A stretch of DNA of 64,000 nt from Rhodoferax lithotrophicus (GCF_019973615.1 NZ_AP024238.1:1984001-2048000); one strand, 5' to 3'. Shown: positions 35,430 through 44,386, counted from the first letter of the stretch. Numbers and translations: made by a program. The notes: generated by a model not told the origin, from the sequence alone.

Positions 35430-36617
35430 ATGCAATTTGCCACACGACTTCAAAACGTAGAAACCTCTGCCATTCGGGAGCTTTTTAAACTGCTGGGCAA
35501 GCCCGGCATCATCAGCTTTGCCGGTGGTTTCCCTGACCCGGCACTGTTTGATGCGCAAGGTATTGCCCAAGCCAGCGCCGCCGTACTGGCCAGCAACCCC
35601 GGCCCGGTCTTGCAATACGGGGCCACCGAAGGATTTGGGCCACTGCGTGAAGGCATTGCCGGTTTTATGGCCGGCAAAGGGGCCAGCGTCACGCCGGAGG
35701 GCCTGATCGTCACCACCGGCAGCCAGCAAGCGCTGGATCTGATTGGCAAAACCATGATCTCGCCGGGCGACAAGGTGATTGTGGAAGCCCCTACCTTTTT
35801 GGCCACCATCCAGTGTTTCCGGCTGTACGGCGCACAGATCATCGGCGCGCCGATTGATGCCGATGGTGTGGACGTGGACAAACTGGAAGCGTTGATCGAA
35901 GAACACCGGCCCAAGCTGGTCTACCTGATTCCCACCTTTGGCAACCCCAGTGGCGCCACCTTGAGCCTTGAGCGGCGCAAGCGTATTCTGGAAATTGCAG
36001 CCCGCACACAGACGCTGGTGGTGGAAGACGACCCCTATGGCGAGCTGTATTTTGACCAGGCCCCCCCGCCCAGCCTGCTGGCACTCAGTGCCGATGTGCC
36101 TGGCAGCCGCGACTGGTTGGCCCATTGCGGCAGTTTCAGCAAAATCCTGAGCCCTGGCCTGCGTGTGGGCTGGATGATTGCACCGCCTGAGTTGCTGGCC
36201 AAAGCCACCATGTGCAAGCAGTTCAGTGATGCCCACACCAGCAACCTGACGCAAGCCATTTGTGCCCATTACCTGACGATGGATCGCCTGAACGACACCC
36301 TGAAAGTGGTGCGCCGCACCTATGCCGAGCGCGCCCAGGTCATGGCCGAATCGCTGCGCCGTGAGTTGGGTGATGCGATCGATTTCAACCAACCCCAGGG
36401 CGGCATGTTTTTCTGGGCCAGGCTCACCGGAGATCGTGGCCAGCTCAGTGATGCCACCGAGTTTGCCCAACGTGCCATTGACAAATTGGTGGCGTTTGTG
36501 CCCGGTGCGCCGTTCTATGCGCATGACCCTGATCACCACACACTGCGCCTGTCATTTGCCACGGCGGATGTGGCCAAGATTGCGGAAGGCATCGCCCGGC
36601 TGGGGCAGGCGCTTTAG
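35430..36617 (+). CDS. Class I/II PLP-dependent aminotransferase
   Basis: This 395-residue fold-type I aminotransferase resembles the LysN/ARO8-like group acting on 2-aminoadipate, aromatic or branched-chain amino acids. It has FAGGFPDPALFDAQGI, QYGATEGFGPLREGIAGFM, TTGSQQALDLIGKTM, PTFGNPSGATLSLERR and the PLP Lys in GSFSKILSPGLRVGW. The substrate cannot be fixed from the sequence. It is a single gene divergent from the HDOD/nth group. A dispersed repeat follows it. Confidence 0.88.
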   Translation: MQFATRLQNVETSAIRELFKLLGKPGIISFAGGFPDPALFDAQGIAQASAAVLASNPGPVLQYGATEGFGPLREGIAGFMAGKGASVTPEGLIVTTGSQQALDLIGKTMISPGDKVIVEAPTFLATIQCFRLYGAQIIGAPIDADGVDVDKLEALIEEHRPKLVYLIPTFGNPSGATLSLERRKRILEIAARTQTLVVEDDPYGELYFDQAPPPSLLALSADVPGSRDWLAHCGSFSKILSPGLRVGWMIAPPELLAKATMCKQFSDAHTSNLTQAICAHYLTMDRLNDTLKVVRRTYAERAQVMAESLRRELGDAIDFNQPQGGMFFWARLTGDRGQLSDATEFAQRAIDKLVAFVPGAPFYAHDPDHHTLRLSFATADVAKIAEGIARLGQAL

Positions 36618-36634
36618 CTCTGAAAATTGATAAG

Positions 36635-36682
36635 AAATTGGCTTCTGGCGCTTATTAAACAAGCGTCAGTAGCTATCAAAAA
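36635..36682. repeat. Dispersed mini inverted repeat
   Basis: AAATTGGCTTCTGGCGCTTA then TTAAACAAGCGTCAGTAGCT and ATCAAAAA form one of the best copies of the repeat. GGCGCTT and AAGCGTC pair across a short AT-rich loop. It sits between the aminotransferase and DUF2799 genes. Confidence 0.75.
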
Positions 36683-36698
36683 CAGACTGGGGTAGATT

Positions 36699-37241
36699 AT
36701 GAATAAACTGGTTTTAACGGGCTTTGTGCTGGCTGCCGTGGTGTTGGCGGGTTGCCAGTCCATGTCGGAATCCGAATGCAAGGTGGCCGACTGGGGGCGG
36801 GTGGGCTTGAGTGATGGCACGCGTGGCGAGTCTGAAAAACTTTTGGCCGATTACACCGAAGACTGTGGCAAAACAGGCGTGGTGCCGAATGCCCAGGCCT
36901 ACCGCAAAGGCTGGGACGAAGGTATCAAGCACTTTTGTACCGCGGCCAATGGCTGGCGTGAGGGGCAGGCCGGCCATAGCGGCAAAGATCAGGTGTGTGT
37001 GGGGCAAACCGGCTACGAGGGGTTTTCCCGTGCCCTGAATGCCGGGCTGCAGGTTTACCGCACCCAGCAGCGCATGAACAGCAATACCCAGGAAACCAAT
37101 CGCTTGCAAAAGCAGCTTGAAGCGTCAAAAAGTGACGATGAGAAGCGCCAGATTCGCGACAGGATGGGCCTGATCGACAAGGACCAGTTCCGCCTGCGCA
37201 GCTTGTTGGGTCAGCAGCAACTGCTGGCACCCCAGCCCTGA
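36699..37241 (+). CDS. DUF2799 lipoprotein
   Basis: This 180-residue protein has a lipoprotein signal (VLTGFVLAAVVLAGC, lipobox LAGC) and a DUF2799 body with the typical WGRVGLSDGTRGES, YRKGWDEGIKHFCT and CVGQTGYEGFSRALNAGLQVY. The C-terminal third is charged and probably a coiled coil (QKQLEASKSDDEKRQIRDRM). It is likely anchored to the outer membrane facing the periplasm. The function is unknown. Confidence 0.85.
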   Translation: MNKLVLTGFVLAAVVLAGCQSMSESECKVADWGRVGLSDGTRGESEKLLADYTEDCGKTGVVPNAQAYRKGWDEGIKHFCTAANGWREGQAGHSGKDQVCVGQTGYEGFSRALNAGLQVYRTQQRMNSNTQETNRLQKQLEASKSDDEKRQIRDRMGLIDKDQFRLRSLLGQQQLLAPQP

Positions 37242-37267
37242 GGAGGCTTCTGGGTGCGTGCGGGGTG

Positions 37268-39073
37268 TCAGCGTGCAGCCTGCGGCGTATGGCCATCCAC
37301 ATGCACTTGCAGCCACCATTCCAGCAGCGCCAGATGCCACAGCTTGCTGCCGTTGATGCGGGTGAAGTGCTCGGGTGCTTCGGGGTTGGCCAGCAACTGG
37401 TTGACGTAATCGCGCTGGTACAGACCGCGCCGCAGGCAGGCCTCTGACATCAAGATGCCGCGCATCATCTCCAGAAAATCACCCCGCACGTATTTCAGCG
37501 CGGGCACTGGGAAATAGCCCTTGGGCCGGTCAATCACCGCATCAGGAATCAGCCCGCGTGAAATCGCCTTGAGCGGGAACTTGCCACCCTCCTTGAGCTT
37601 GAGTTCGGGCGGCATGCGGGCGGCCAGCTCAACCAGCTCGTGATCCAGAAACGGGGTGCGCACCTCCAGCGCCCAGGCCATCGGCATGTTGTCCACCCGC
37701 TTGACCGGGTCGTCCACGATCAGCGTGGTGGCATCGAGCCGCCAGACCTGGTCCAGAAATTCATCGGCATCGGGCTTGCTCAGTTCAGCCGCAATCAGCC
37801 CGGAAGTGACATCGCCCACCTGAAACGCGGGGGTGATCATCTGCTGGTATTCGGCATGCTCACGGTCAAAGTAATGTTGGCTGAAGCGCTCAAGCGGCGT
37901 GCCTGGGCTGCTATCCATTTTGGGGTACCAGAAGTAGCCGCCAAAAACCTCATCGGCGCCCTGGCCGGACATCACCACCTTGACATCTTTGGAGACCCGC
38001 TCAGCCAGCAGGTAAAAGGCAATCACGTCGTGGCTGACCATCGGCTCGGTCATTTGCGCCACCGCCTCGGGCAGGCGGGCCATGACCTCGGTGTTGGGGA
38101 TGCTGTATTTGTGGTGGCGGGTCTGAAAGTGCGCGGCAATCTGGTCGGAGTATTCAAACTCGTCGGCTTTTTCGGCCCCTGCGCCCAGGTCTTCAAAGCC
38201 GATGGAGAAGGTGCGCAAATCTTTCACCTGGTCGGCCAGCAGCCCGACCAGCAGGCTGGAATCCAGCCCGCCCGACAGCAGCACCCCCACCGGCACGTCA
38301 GCGGCCAACAGGCGGCGTTGCACACTGCTGGACAAATGCTCGCGGGTGGCTTCCAGCCACTGGGCCTCAGAGAGCGGGGTTTCGGGGCGGGTGGCCGCCA
38401 GCGTCCAGTACACCTGTTCGGTCACGCTGCCGTCCGGGTCGATCATCAGGGTACTGGCCGGGGCCAGTTTGCGCACCCCTTGCAGGATGGTGCGGGGGGC
38501 GGGTACCACGGTGTGCAGGGTGAAGTGGTGGTGCAGCGCCACCGCATCCAGCTTGGTATCGACCCCGCCACCGGCCAGCAGCGCCGGCAGGCTGGAGGCA
38601 AAACGCAGGCGTTGCGGGGTCTGGTTCAGGTACAGCGGTTTGATGCCAAAGCGATCCCGCGCCAGAAACAGTTGGCCGCTGCGCTGATCCCAGATGGCAA
38701 AAGCAAACATGCCCTTGAACCGGTTCACACATTGTGGCCCCCAGGCGTGGTAGCTTTTCAGGATGACTTCACTGTCGCCTTCGGAGAAAAAGCTGTAACC
38801 CTGTGCCAGCAGCTCGCTGCGCAGCTCGCGGTAGTTGTAGATCGTGCCGTTGAACACCAGGGTGAGCTGCAGCGCCGCATCCACCATGGGCTGGTGCGCG
38901 TGGCTTGAGAGGTCAATGATCGACAAGCGCCGGTGACCAAAGGCCAGCGGGCCGTCCTGGTAGCTGCCCGCATGATCCGGCCCGCGCCGAGCCAGTTGGT
39001 CAGACATGCGGCTGATGGCCGCCATGTCGGGCGTGGTCGCGTCAAAGCGCAGTTCGCCGCACAGCCCGCACAT
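37268..39073 (-). CDS. Asparagine-synthetase-like amidotransferase (NAGGN amidotransferase type)
   Basis: This 601-residue protein combines an N-terminal class II glutaminase (nucleophile Cys2 in MCGLCGELRF, RRGPDHAG, FNGTIYNYRELRSEL) with an asparagine-synthetase-type ATP domain (P-loop LLSGGLDSSLL, VVMSGQGADEVFGGYFWYP). Overall it closely resembles the amidotransferase that makes the dipeptide osmolyte N-acetylglutaminylglutamine amide, including the late SKLWHLALLEWWLQ. Its start overlaps the stop of the upstream ATP-grasp gene by one base. The usual partner in that pathway, an acetyltransferase/ATP-grasp fusion plus M42 peptidase, is not here, so the product may differ. Confidence 0.8.
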   Translation of the reverse strand: MCGLCGELRFDATTPDMAAISRMSDQLARRGPDHAGSYQDGPLAFGHRRLSIIDLSSHAHQPMVDAALQLTLVFNGTIYNYRELRSELLAQGYSFFSEGDSEVILKSYHAWGPQCVNRFKGMFAFAIWDQRSGQLFLARDRFGIKPLYLNQTPQRLRFASSLPALLAGGGVDTKLDAVALHHHFTLHTVVPAPRTILQGVRKLAPASTLMIDPDGSVTEQVYWTLAATRPETPLSEAQWLEATREHLSSSVQRRLLAADVPVGVLLSGGLDSSLLVGLLADQVKDLRTFSIGFEDLGAGAEKADEFEYSDQIAAHFQTRHHKYSIPNTEVMARLPEAVAQMTEPMVSHDVIAFYLLAERVSKDVKVVMSGQGADEVFGGYFWYPKMDSSPGTPLERFSQHYFDREHAEYQQMITPAFQVGDVTSGLIAAELSKPDADEFLDQVWRLDATTLIVDDPVKRVDNMPMAWALEVRTPFLDHELVELAARMPPELKLKEGGKFPLKAISRGLIPDAVIDRPKGYFPVPALKYVRGDFLEMMRGILMSEACLRRGLYQRDYVNQLLANPEAPEHFTRINGSKLWHLALLEWWLQVHVDGHTPQAAR

Positions 39074-40377
39074 CAGATGGCCACCTGGTCAGGCACCACA
39101 ATCACCGGGGCAAAACCGCCGCCCTGGGTGCGGAAATTGGTGGTTTGCCCGGCGTACATGCGGGCCGCCAGCAACTGCACCTGGCCGCCATAGGCGTAGG
39201 CGCGTAGGTCAAATTTCAAATCAGTCTGCATACCATCCATCTCAATCATGCGGCCACTGGGGGGCACCAGGGCCTGGGCGACAAAATCGCCCTCCAGAAT
39301 TTCGCTCCACACCCGTTTGGTGAGTTTGTCACCCCGGTAGGCGGCCTTGGCCCCAAAACCTGCCACTGGTTTGAAGAACAGCTGGCGGCGTTGTGCCCAC
39401 AGCTCGTCGGCACGCTCGGGCGTGACCAGCCGGGTGGTCGGAATGCTGCTGGCCAGCAGCTTGCGGTCGGCGGCGCTGGCACCCCAGGCCAGCAGCAGTT
39501 CGTCCTGGCTCAGGGCAATCAGGTTGCGTTTGTCGGCCAGCAGGGCGTGGGCACGCGGGTGCGGTGTAACCACCACGGCGCGGGCTTCCAGTGCCTGGCG
39601 CAGTGGCAGACTGGCGGGCTCGGTCAGGTCAAAGTCGGTCAGCCGGTTGTAGACCATGTCCACGGCCTGGCCCTGGTGCATCAGCTGGCCGTGTTGCCAG
39701 CTCAGCTCGCTCGGGTCGGCAATGGCGGCGCGCATGCCGTGCTGCGCAAACAGTTGGCGAAACAGCTCAAATTCTGGGGCCAGGTATTGTTCCGCCGGGG
39801 CCTCATCCACAATCACCACGCTGCGCCAAGGCAGCGATCCACGCTGCAACTGCCATTCAGATGCAAACATGTCAAAAATGCTTTGCCTGAGGGTGTCACG
39901 CCGCGCGTGGGAGGGGAAAGCCCAGTCCAGCTCATCACAACAGGCTTCCTGGGCCCGCGCCAGTGCTACGTTGAGCAGCAGGCCACCGGCATTGGTGTTG
40001 ATCTCAATCAGCTGTGGACCCTGGGCGCTGACATGAAAGTCGTAACCCATACACACACTGCGTGGCCCGTGATCCAGTTGTGCGGCAGAGCTGGCGCGGG
40101 ACAGGGCTTGCACCTGGTAGCCGGGCAGGGTGGCCACTCGCTCGATGGCGGCGACGGTGGCGCTGATCTGGCGTTGCATCTCGCTGGAGATAAACACCAC
40201 CGTACTGGAAAACAGGTTGGGCCGGGTGCGCAGAATGTCGCTCAGCATGCCGCTCAGGCTGTCGTCACTTTCCAGCTGCTCGCGCAGGCGCTCGGTGTTC
40301 AGGGTGCGGCAAAAACAGTCGCGGTTAAGGGCCTCGGCGGTGGTCAAAGGCAGCGTTGGGGTGGGGGTAGGGGTCAT
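39073..40377 (-). CDS. ATP-grasp-like protein paired with the amidotransferase
   Basis: This 434-residue cytoplasmic protein has ATP-grasp features in its C-terminal half: FFKPVAGFGAKAAYRGDKLT (nucleotide-binding Lys/Gly loop), EILEGDFVAQALVPP and KFDLRAYAYGGQVQLLAARM with the terminal GGGFAPVIV. The N-terminal half contains YDFHVSAQGPQLIEINTNAG and MVYNRLTDFDL, reminiscent of permuted ATP-grasp ligases. It lacks an acetyltransferase domain. It is the first gene of a two-gene operon with the amidotransferase, suggesting that it forms an amide bond whose product, or terminal carboxylate, is then amidated. The substrate is unknown. Confidence 0.6.
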   Translation of the reverse strand: MTPTPTPTLPLTTAEALNRDCFCRTLNTERLREQLESDDSLSGMLSDILRTRPNLFSSTVVFISSEMQRQISATVAAIERVATLPGYQVQALSRASSAAQLDHGPRSVCMGYDFHVSAQGPQLIEINTNAGGLLLNVALARAQEACCDELDWAFPSHARRDTLRQSIFDMFASEWQLQRGSLPWRSVVIVDEAPAEQYLAPEFELFRQLFAQHGMRAAIADPSELSWQHGQLMHQGQAVDMVYNRLTDFDLTEPASLPLRQALEARAVVVTPHPRAHALLADKRNLIALSQDELLLAWGASAADRKLLASSIPTTRLVTPERADELWAQRRQLFFKPVAGFGAKAAYRGDKLTKRVWSEILEGDFVAQALVPPSGRMIEMDGMQTDLKFDLRAYAYGGQVQLLAARMYAGQTTNFRTQGGGFAPVIVVPDQVAI

Positions 40378-40438
40378 ACAGGCGTGGATTCTGCCTCAGT
40401 CAACCAGCGGGACGTATTCGGTCGCCAAGTCTGGGGTC

Positions 40439-40681
40439 TCAGACCGAGGGCATGCCCAAAATTTGGTGGGTGATTTTGCGCGCGACCGGGGCAATAAAGT
40501 AAATCACCGGGACGGCCACCACATAGGCAATGGTGAAGGATTTGGCCCAGGCCAAAATAAAGTGCTCGACCCAGCCCAAATTGGCCAGGGTGATCACAAA
40601 GGTCATCAAAAACACCATCATGGCTCCCATAACCAACGAAAAAACCAAGTGATATTTTTTTTGTGGATACATGCGTTTCAC
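40439..40681 (-). CDS. DUF2798 small membrane protein
   Basis: This 80-residue protein has two transmembrane helices (LVFSLVMGAMMVFLMTFVIT and FTIAYVVAVPVIYFIAPVAR). Both the Lys/Tyr-rich start and the C-terminal VARKITHQILG fit DUF2798. The function is unknown. The ATG at 40681 has a weak upstream ribosome site (AAGCC). It is followed by the ATP-grasp gene on the same strand, 61 bases away. Confidence 0.8.
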   Translation of the reverse strand: MKRMYPQKKYHLVFSLVMGAMMVFLMTFVITLANLGWVEHFILAWAKSFTIAYVVAVPVIYFIAPVARKITHQILGMPSV

Positions 40682-40728
40682 AATTAGAAAAAGGCTTCAG
40701 GAGGAGTCTCAACCTTCAGTAATATATG

Positions 40729-40775
40729 AAAAATAGGCTTCTAGCGCTTGTCAGTAAAGCGTCAAATGCTATGTT
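40729..40775. repeat. Dispersed mini inverted repeat
   Basis: GAAAAATAGGCTTCTAGCGC then TTGTCAGTAAAGCGTCAAAT and GCTAT form a copy of the repeat between the DUF2798 and hemerythrin genes. TAGCGCTT and AAGCGTC are the pairing cores. Confidence 0.7.
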
Positions 40776-40805
40776 ATAAATAGCATTTGGATCACTTTGA
40801 AAGCC

Positions 40806-41315
40806 TCAGGCCAAGCTGGCTTCTTCTTGGGCTGGTGCTTCAGCAGGTGAGCAGGTCGAGCCACCGCAGCCATGAATGGTTTCAGTCGGCAGGGCTTGTG
40901 GCATGTTGACCTGGCCGGTCAGCGGGTCGTAACCCACGCCCCGCAGGTGCAGCGCCAGTGCGGCGTCCATGGCTTGGGCATGCATGGGAAACCAGGTACC
41001 CAGCTCATCGGCCATTTGGCGGACTACGGCCAGATCACCGGCCGTGCCGCGTTTGTCGCCTTCACGCATCACCTGCAGCACCACCTGGTGCTGGGTGGTG
41101 TGGCAGTTGGTGCTGGAGAAGCCGGTGTCTTTCATCCAGCGGTCTTCGCGGGCAAAGTGTTCATCGGTATGGGAGACCAAGTCGCGCCACAGTGGCAGCA
41201 GATCTGCATCCGGGGCGCTGACCACTTTGGCCAGCAGGTCGACAAATTCGTGGTGGGTGTCATCCATCACGGGCAAACCAAGAGCCAGTGTGTCAGACCA
41301 TTCGAGCGTGGGCAT
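40806..41315 (-). CDS. Hemerythrin-like oxygen-binding protein
   Basis: This 169-residue protein has the hemerythrin four-helix di-iron signature: His/Asp ligands in DDTHHEFVDLLAKV, SHTDEHFAREDRWM, CHTTQHQVVLQVM and a final His/Asp-rich helix (MHAQAMDAALALHL). The C-terminal tail (about residues 140-169) contains a CGGSTC motif not usual in the family. It probably binds or senses O2. It is divergent from an oxygen-sensitive 2-oxoacid oxidoreductase operon, with FNR-type sites in between, so it may buffer oxygen for that enzyme. Confidence 0.85.
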   Translation of the reverse strand: MPTLEWSDTLALGLPVMDDTHHEFVDLLAKVVSAPDADLLPLWRDLVSHTDEHFAREDRWMKDTGFSSTNCHTTQHQVVLQVMREGDKRGTAGDLAVVRQMADELGTWFPMHAQAMDAALALHLRGVGYDPLTGQVNMPQALPTETIHGCGGSTCSPAEAPAQEEASLA

Positions 41316-41371
41316 ACCAGATTCCTTTCAAAGAGAGGCGCGAAGCATACCGACTGACTGCATCAGTTGAT

Positions 41372-41385
41372 TTGATGCAGGTCAT
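41372..41385. promoter_or_regulatory. FNR/ANR-type site, hemerythrin side
   Basis: TTGATGCAGGTCAT resembles the FNR consensus TTGAT-N4-ATCAA with two mismatches in the right half. It lies about 57 bases upstream of the hemerythrin start. Confidence 0.4.
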
Positions 41386-41429
41386 GAATTTGTGATGTCT
41401 TTTTTGTAAGCTCTGGGCAAGCAGTTTGT

Positions 41430-41443
41430 TTGATGTAGGTCAA
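41430..41443. promoter_or_regulatory. FNR/ANR-type site, oxidoreductase side
   Basis: TTGATGTAGGTCAA matches TTGAT-N4-ATCAA with one mismatch. It is 94 bases before the porC start, leaving room for a promoter with the site near -41. The two sites share the core TTGATG-AGGTCA. Confidence 0.6.
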
Positions 41444-41536
41444 AACTGATTTTTCATGATGGATCAACATTGCGCCTGTTGAAAAGACCGCAGACACTTA
41501 CGTCTGGTAGGCCTTGCACAACCAGGAGGAGCACAC

Positions 41537-42121
41537 ATGTTTCAGGTTCGCATTCACGGACGGGGCGGCCAAGGGGTCGTGACCGGTGCGGAGATGATGT
41601 CCATCGCCGCTTTTTTGGGTGGCCGCCATGCCCAGGCCTTTCCCAGTTTTGGCTCGGAGCGCACCGGGGCACCGGTGGTGGCATTCTGCCGCATGGACGA
41701 CAAAGAGATTCGTCTGCGCGAGCCCATCATGCAGCCCGATGCCATCATCATTCAAGACCCCACGCTGCTGCATCAGGTGGATGTGTTCAGTGGCCTGAAA
41801 AAAGAGGGTTATATCCTGATCAACACCACCCGCAGTTTTGAAGAGTTGGGTATTGGTGACTTTGTCAAAGGCTTCAAGCCAACCCATTTGCTGACCGTGC
41901 CGGCTTCCGAATTGGCCATGAAACATGTCGGCCGGGCCGTGCCCAATGTGCCGATGCTCGGCGCTTTTGCGGCTTTGGGTGGCTTGGTGTCGCTGGAGGC
42001 GGTACAAAAGGCCATTGACGAAAAATTCAAGGGCGCGGTGGCACAGGGCAACAAGGCCGCAGCCGCCGAGGCTTACCAGATCGTCATGGAAGAGGCCAAA
42101 CAGGAGGCACATCATGCTTGA
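41537..42121 (+). CDS. porC: 2-oxoacid:acceptor oxidoreductase gamma subunit
   Basis: This 194-residue gamma subunit of the pyruvate/2-ketoisovalerate-ferredoxin oxidoreductase family binds coenzyme A-related parts of the enzyme. Typical motifs are VRIHGRGGQGVVTGAEMMS, AQAFPSFGSERTGAPVVAF and LINTTRSFEELG. AGGAGG lies seven bases before the ATG. It opens a four-gene operon and its stop overlaps the alpha-subunit start by 8 bases. Confidence 0.92.
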   Translation: MFQVRIHGRGGQGVVTGAEMMSIAAFLGGRHAQAFPSFGSERTGAPVVAFCRMDDKEIRLREPIMQPDAIIIQDPTLLHQVDVFSGLKKEGYILINTTRSFEELGIGDFVKGFKPTHLLTVPASELAMKHVGRAVPNVPMLGAFAALGGLVSLEAVQKAIDEKFKGAVAQGNKAAAAEAYQIVMEEAKQEAHHA

Positions 42122-43367
42122 ACAATGCGAAGGCTCCCATGCCGTAGCCAAAGCGGTGGCGCTGAGCCGCCCGGAGGTGATTTGTGCCTACCCGATTTCC
42201 CCACAAACCCACATCGTCGAAGGCTTGGGTGAGCTGGTGAAGACGGGGGAGCTGACACCTTGCGAGTTCATCAATGTGGAGTCTGAATTTGCTGCCCTCA
42301 GTGTGGCCATTGGGGCCTCCGCCGCCGGGGCGCGGGCTTACACGGCCACCGCCAGCCAAGGCTTGCTGTTCATGGCTGAGGCGGTGTACAACGCCTCTGG
42401 CTTGGGCTTGCCGATTGTGATGACGGTGGCCAACCGCGCCATTGGTGCCCCCATCAACATCTGGAACGACCACACCGACAGCATGAGTATGCGTGATGCC
42501 GGTTGGCTGCAACTGTTTGCCGAAACCAACCAAGAGGCGCTGGACTTGCACATCCAGGCCTTCCGAATTGCCGAAGAGCTGTCACTGCCGGTGATGGTGT
42601 GTATGGACGGCTTCATCCTGACCCATGCCTATGAGCGGGTCGATATGCCGGATCAGGCGCAGGTTGACCGCTTTTTGCCGCCCTATGAGCCACGCCAGGT
42701 GCTGGACCCGAATGACCCGGTGACGATCGGTGCCATGGTCGGCCCCGAGGCGTTCACCGAGGTGCGCTACCTGGCTCATGCCAAACAGATGCAGGCGCTT
42801 GATTTGATTCCGCAGGTTGCTACAGAATTCAAAGCGATTTTTGGCCGCGACTCGGGTGGGCTGATCAAGACTTACCTGACAGAAGATGCTGAGACCATCG
42901 TGATTGCGCTGGGCTCGGTGCTGGGCACCATCAAAGACACGGTGGACGATTTGCGTGCTGAGGGCATCAAGGTCGGGGTGCTGGGCATCACCTCTTACCG
43001 ACCCTTCCCGATTTCCGCCATCCGCGATGCCACGGCGCATGCCAAACGCATTGTGGTGATTGAAAAGTGCTTTGCAGTAGGCATTGGCGGCATTGTGTCG
43101 CGCGACGTGCGCAGTGCCGTGCGCAACCGCCCGCAACCGGTGCTGACGGTGGTTGCCGGTCTTGGTGGCCGTGCCATTACCAAATATTCTGTGCACAAAT
43201 TGCTGTTGCAGGCCATTGCAGACAAGCTTGAGCTGCTCACATTTTTGGACCTGGATTGGGACGTGGTCAACCGTGTGCTGGAGCGTGAAAAAGCGCATCG
43301 CCGCTCCGGCCCGGTGGCCGAGGGCATCTTGCGCGACATTGGCACGGTGTCATCCCACATTGGCTGA
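42114..43367 (+). CDS. porA: 2-oxoacid:acceptor oxidoreductase alpha subunit
   Basis: This 417-residue alpha subunit carries the pyrimidine-binding transketolase-like domain (VICAYPISPQTHIVEGLGEL, EFINVESEFAALSVAIGASA, ATASQGLLFMAEAVYNASGL) and a C-terminal domain II (VIALGSVLGTIKDTVDDLRA). It oxidises a 2-oxo acid together with the beta subunit, which holds TPP. ATG at 42114 is chosen because longer starts run inside porC. The exact 2-oxo acid is not determined; phenylglyoxylate- or pyruvate-type enzymes are both possible. Confidence 0.92.
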   Translation: MLEQCEGSHAVAKAVALSRPEVICAYPISPQTHIVEGLGELVKTGELTPCEFINVESEFAALSVAIGASAAGARAYTATASQGLLFMAEAVYNASGLGLPIVMTVANRAIGAPINIWNDHTDSMSMRDAGWLQLFAETNQEALDLHIQAFRIAEELSLPVMVCMDGFILTHAYERVDMPDQAQVDRFLPPYEPRQVLDPNDPVTIGAMVGPEAFTEVRYLAHAKQMQALDLIPQVATEFKAIFGRDSGGLIKTYLTEDAETIVIALGSVLGTIKDTVDDLRAEGIKVGVLGITSYRPFPISAIRDATAHAKRIVVIEKCFAVGIGGIVSRDVRSAVRNRPQPVLTVVAGLGGRAITKYSVHKLLLQAIADKLELLTFLDLDWDVVNRVLEREKAHRRSGPVAEGILRDIGTVSSHIG

Positions 43368-43393
43368 TGGCCCACTGACAAGAGAGAAACATC

Positions 43394-44386
43394 ATGGAAC
43401 AGTCCTTGGTCAAGTTCTACCAAACCGGCACCTTCACCGTCGGTAACCGCTTGCTCGCCCCCGAGCAACGCAGTGTGCAGGCCGGTGCCGCACGCAGCAA
43501 CTCCCTCAACTCCGGCCACCGCGCCTGCCAGGGCTGCGGCGAGGCGCTGGGCGCGCGGTATGCCATTGATGCCGCTATGGCGGCCACCAACGGCCAGTTG
43601 ATTGCGGCCAACGCCACCGGTTGTCTGGAGGTGTTTTCCACACCTTACCCTGAAACCTCATGGCAAATGCCCTGGGTGCACTCCTTGTTTGGCAACGCCG
43701 CAGCGGTTGCCACCGGCATTGCGGCGGCCATGAAAGCCAAGGGCCGCAGCGATGTGCGGGTGGTGGCGCAGGGCGGTGATGGTGGTACCACCGACATCGG
43801 TTTTGGCTGCCTGTCCGGCATGTTTGAGCGCAACGACGATGTGCTCTACATCTGCTACGACAACGAGGCCTACATGAACACCGGCGTGCAGCGCTCCAGT
43901 GCCACGCCGCCGGCGGCCCGCACCGCCACCACCATGTCGGTGGGCCCCCACCCCGGCAATGAGTTTGGTCAGGGCAAAAATGTGCCGCTGATCGCCATGG
44001 CGCATGAGATTCCCTACGTGGCCACCGCCACGGTGGCCGATTTGCGTGACCTGGAATACAAGGTGACCAAGGCCATGTCGATCCACGGGGCACGCTACAT
44101 CCACATTTTTGTGCCTTGCCCGCTGGGCTGGGGCGCGGCCTCGCATGACACCATCAAACTGTCGCGCCTGGCGGTGGAAAGTGGCGTATTTCCGGTGTTT
44201 GAGGCCGAGCGTGGTGAGGTCACCGGGGTGCTGAAAATCCGCCGCCAGATTCCGGTGGAAGACTACCTGCGCCCGCAAAAGCGCTTTGCTCATCTGTTTG
44301 GCAAAAAGCCCGATGTAGCCACGCTGGCCCGCTTGCAAGCGCGGGCAGACCGCAATATTCGCCGTTTTGGTTTGTTGGGGGAATAA
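43394..44386 (+). CDS. porB: 2-oxoacid:acceptor oxidoreductase beta subunit (TPP-binding)
   Basis: This 330-residue beta subunit has the TPP/Mg motif GGDGGTTDIGFGCLSGMFER ending at the Asn of YICYDNEAYMNTG. A CxxC (RACQGCGEALGARY) and a third Cys in NATGCLEVFSTPYPETSWQM supply cluster ligands, with SLFGNAAAVATGIAAAMKAK following. It lies 26 bases after porA and 2 bases before the electron-transfer gene. Confidence 0.93.
   Translation: MEQSLVKFYQTGTFTVGNRLLAPEQRSVQAGAARSNSLNSGHRACQGCGEALGARYAIDAAMAATNGQLIAANATGCLEVFSTPYPETSWQMPWVHSLFGNAAAVATGIAAAMKAKGRSDVRVVAQGGDGGTTDIGFGCLSGMFERNDDVLYICYDNEAYMNTGVQRSSATPPAARTATTMSVGPHPGNEFGQGKNVPLIAMAHEIPYVATATVADLRDLEYKVTKAMSIHGARYIHIFVPCPLGWGAASHDTIKLSRLAVESGVFPVFEAERGEVTGVLKIRRQIPVEDYLRPQKRFAHLFGKKPDVATLARLQARADRNIRRFGLLGE

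Noticed and set aside
37640..38908. Long open frame on the plus strand over the amidotransferase gene
   Set aside because: It mirrors the high-GC codon pattern of the real minus-strand gene, shows no domain, and its product is rich in His/Gln/Gly as expected for a shadow frame.
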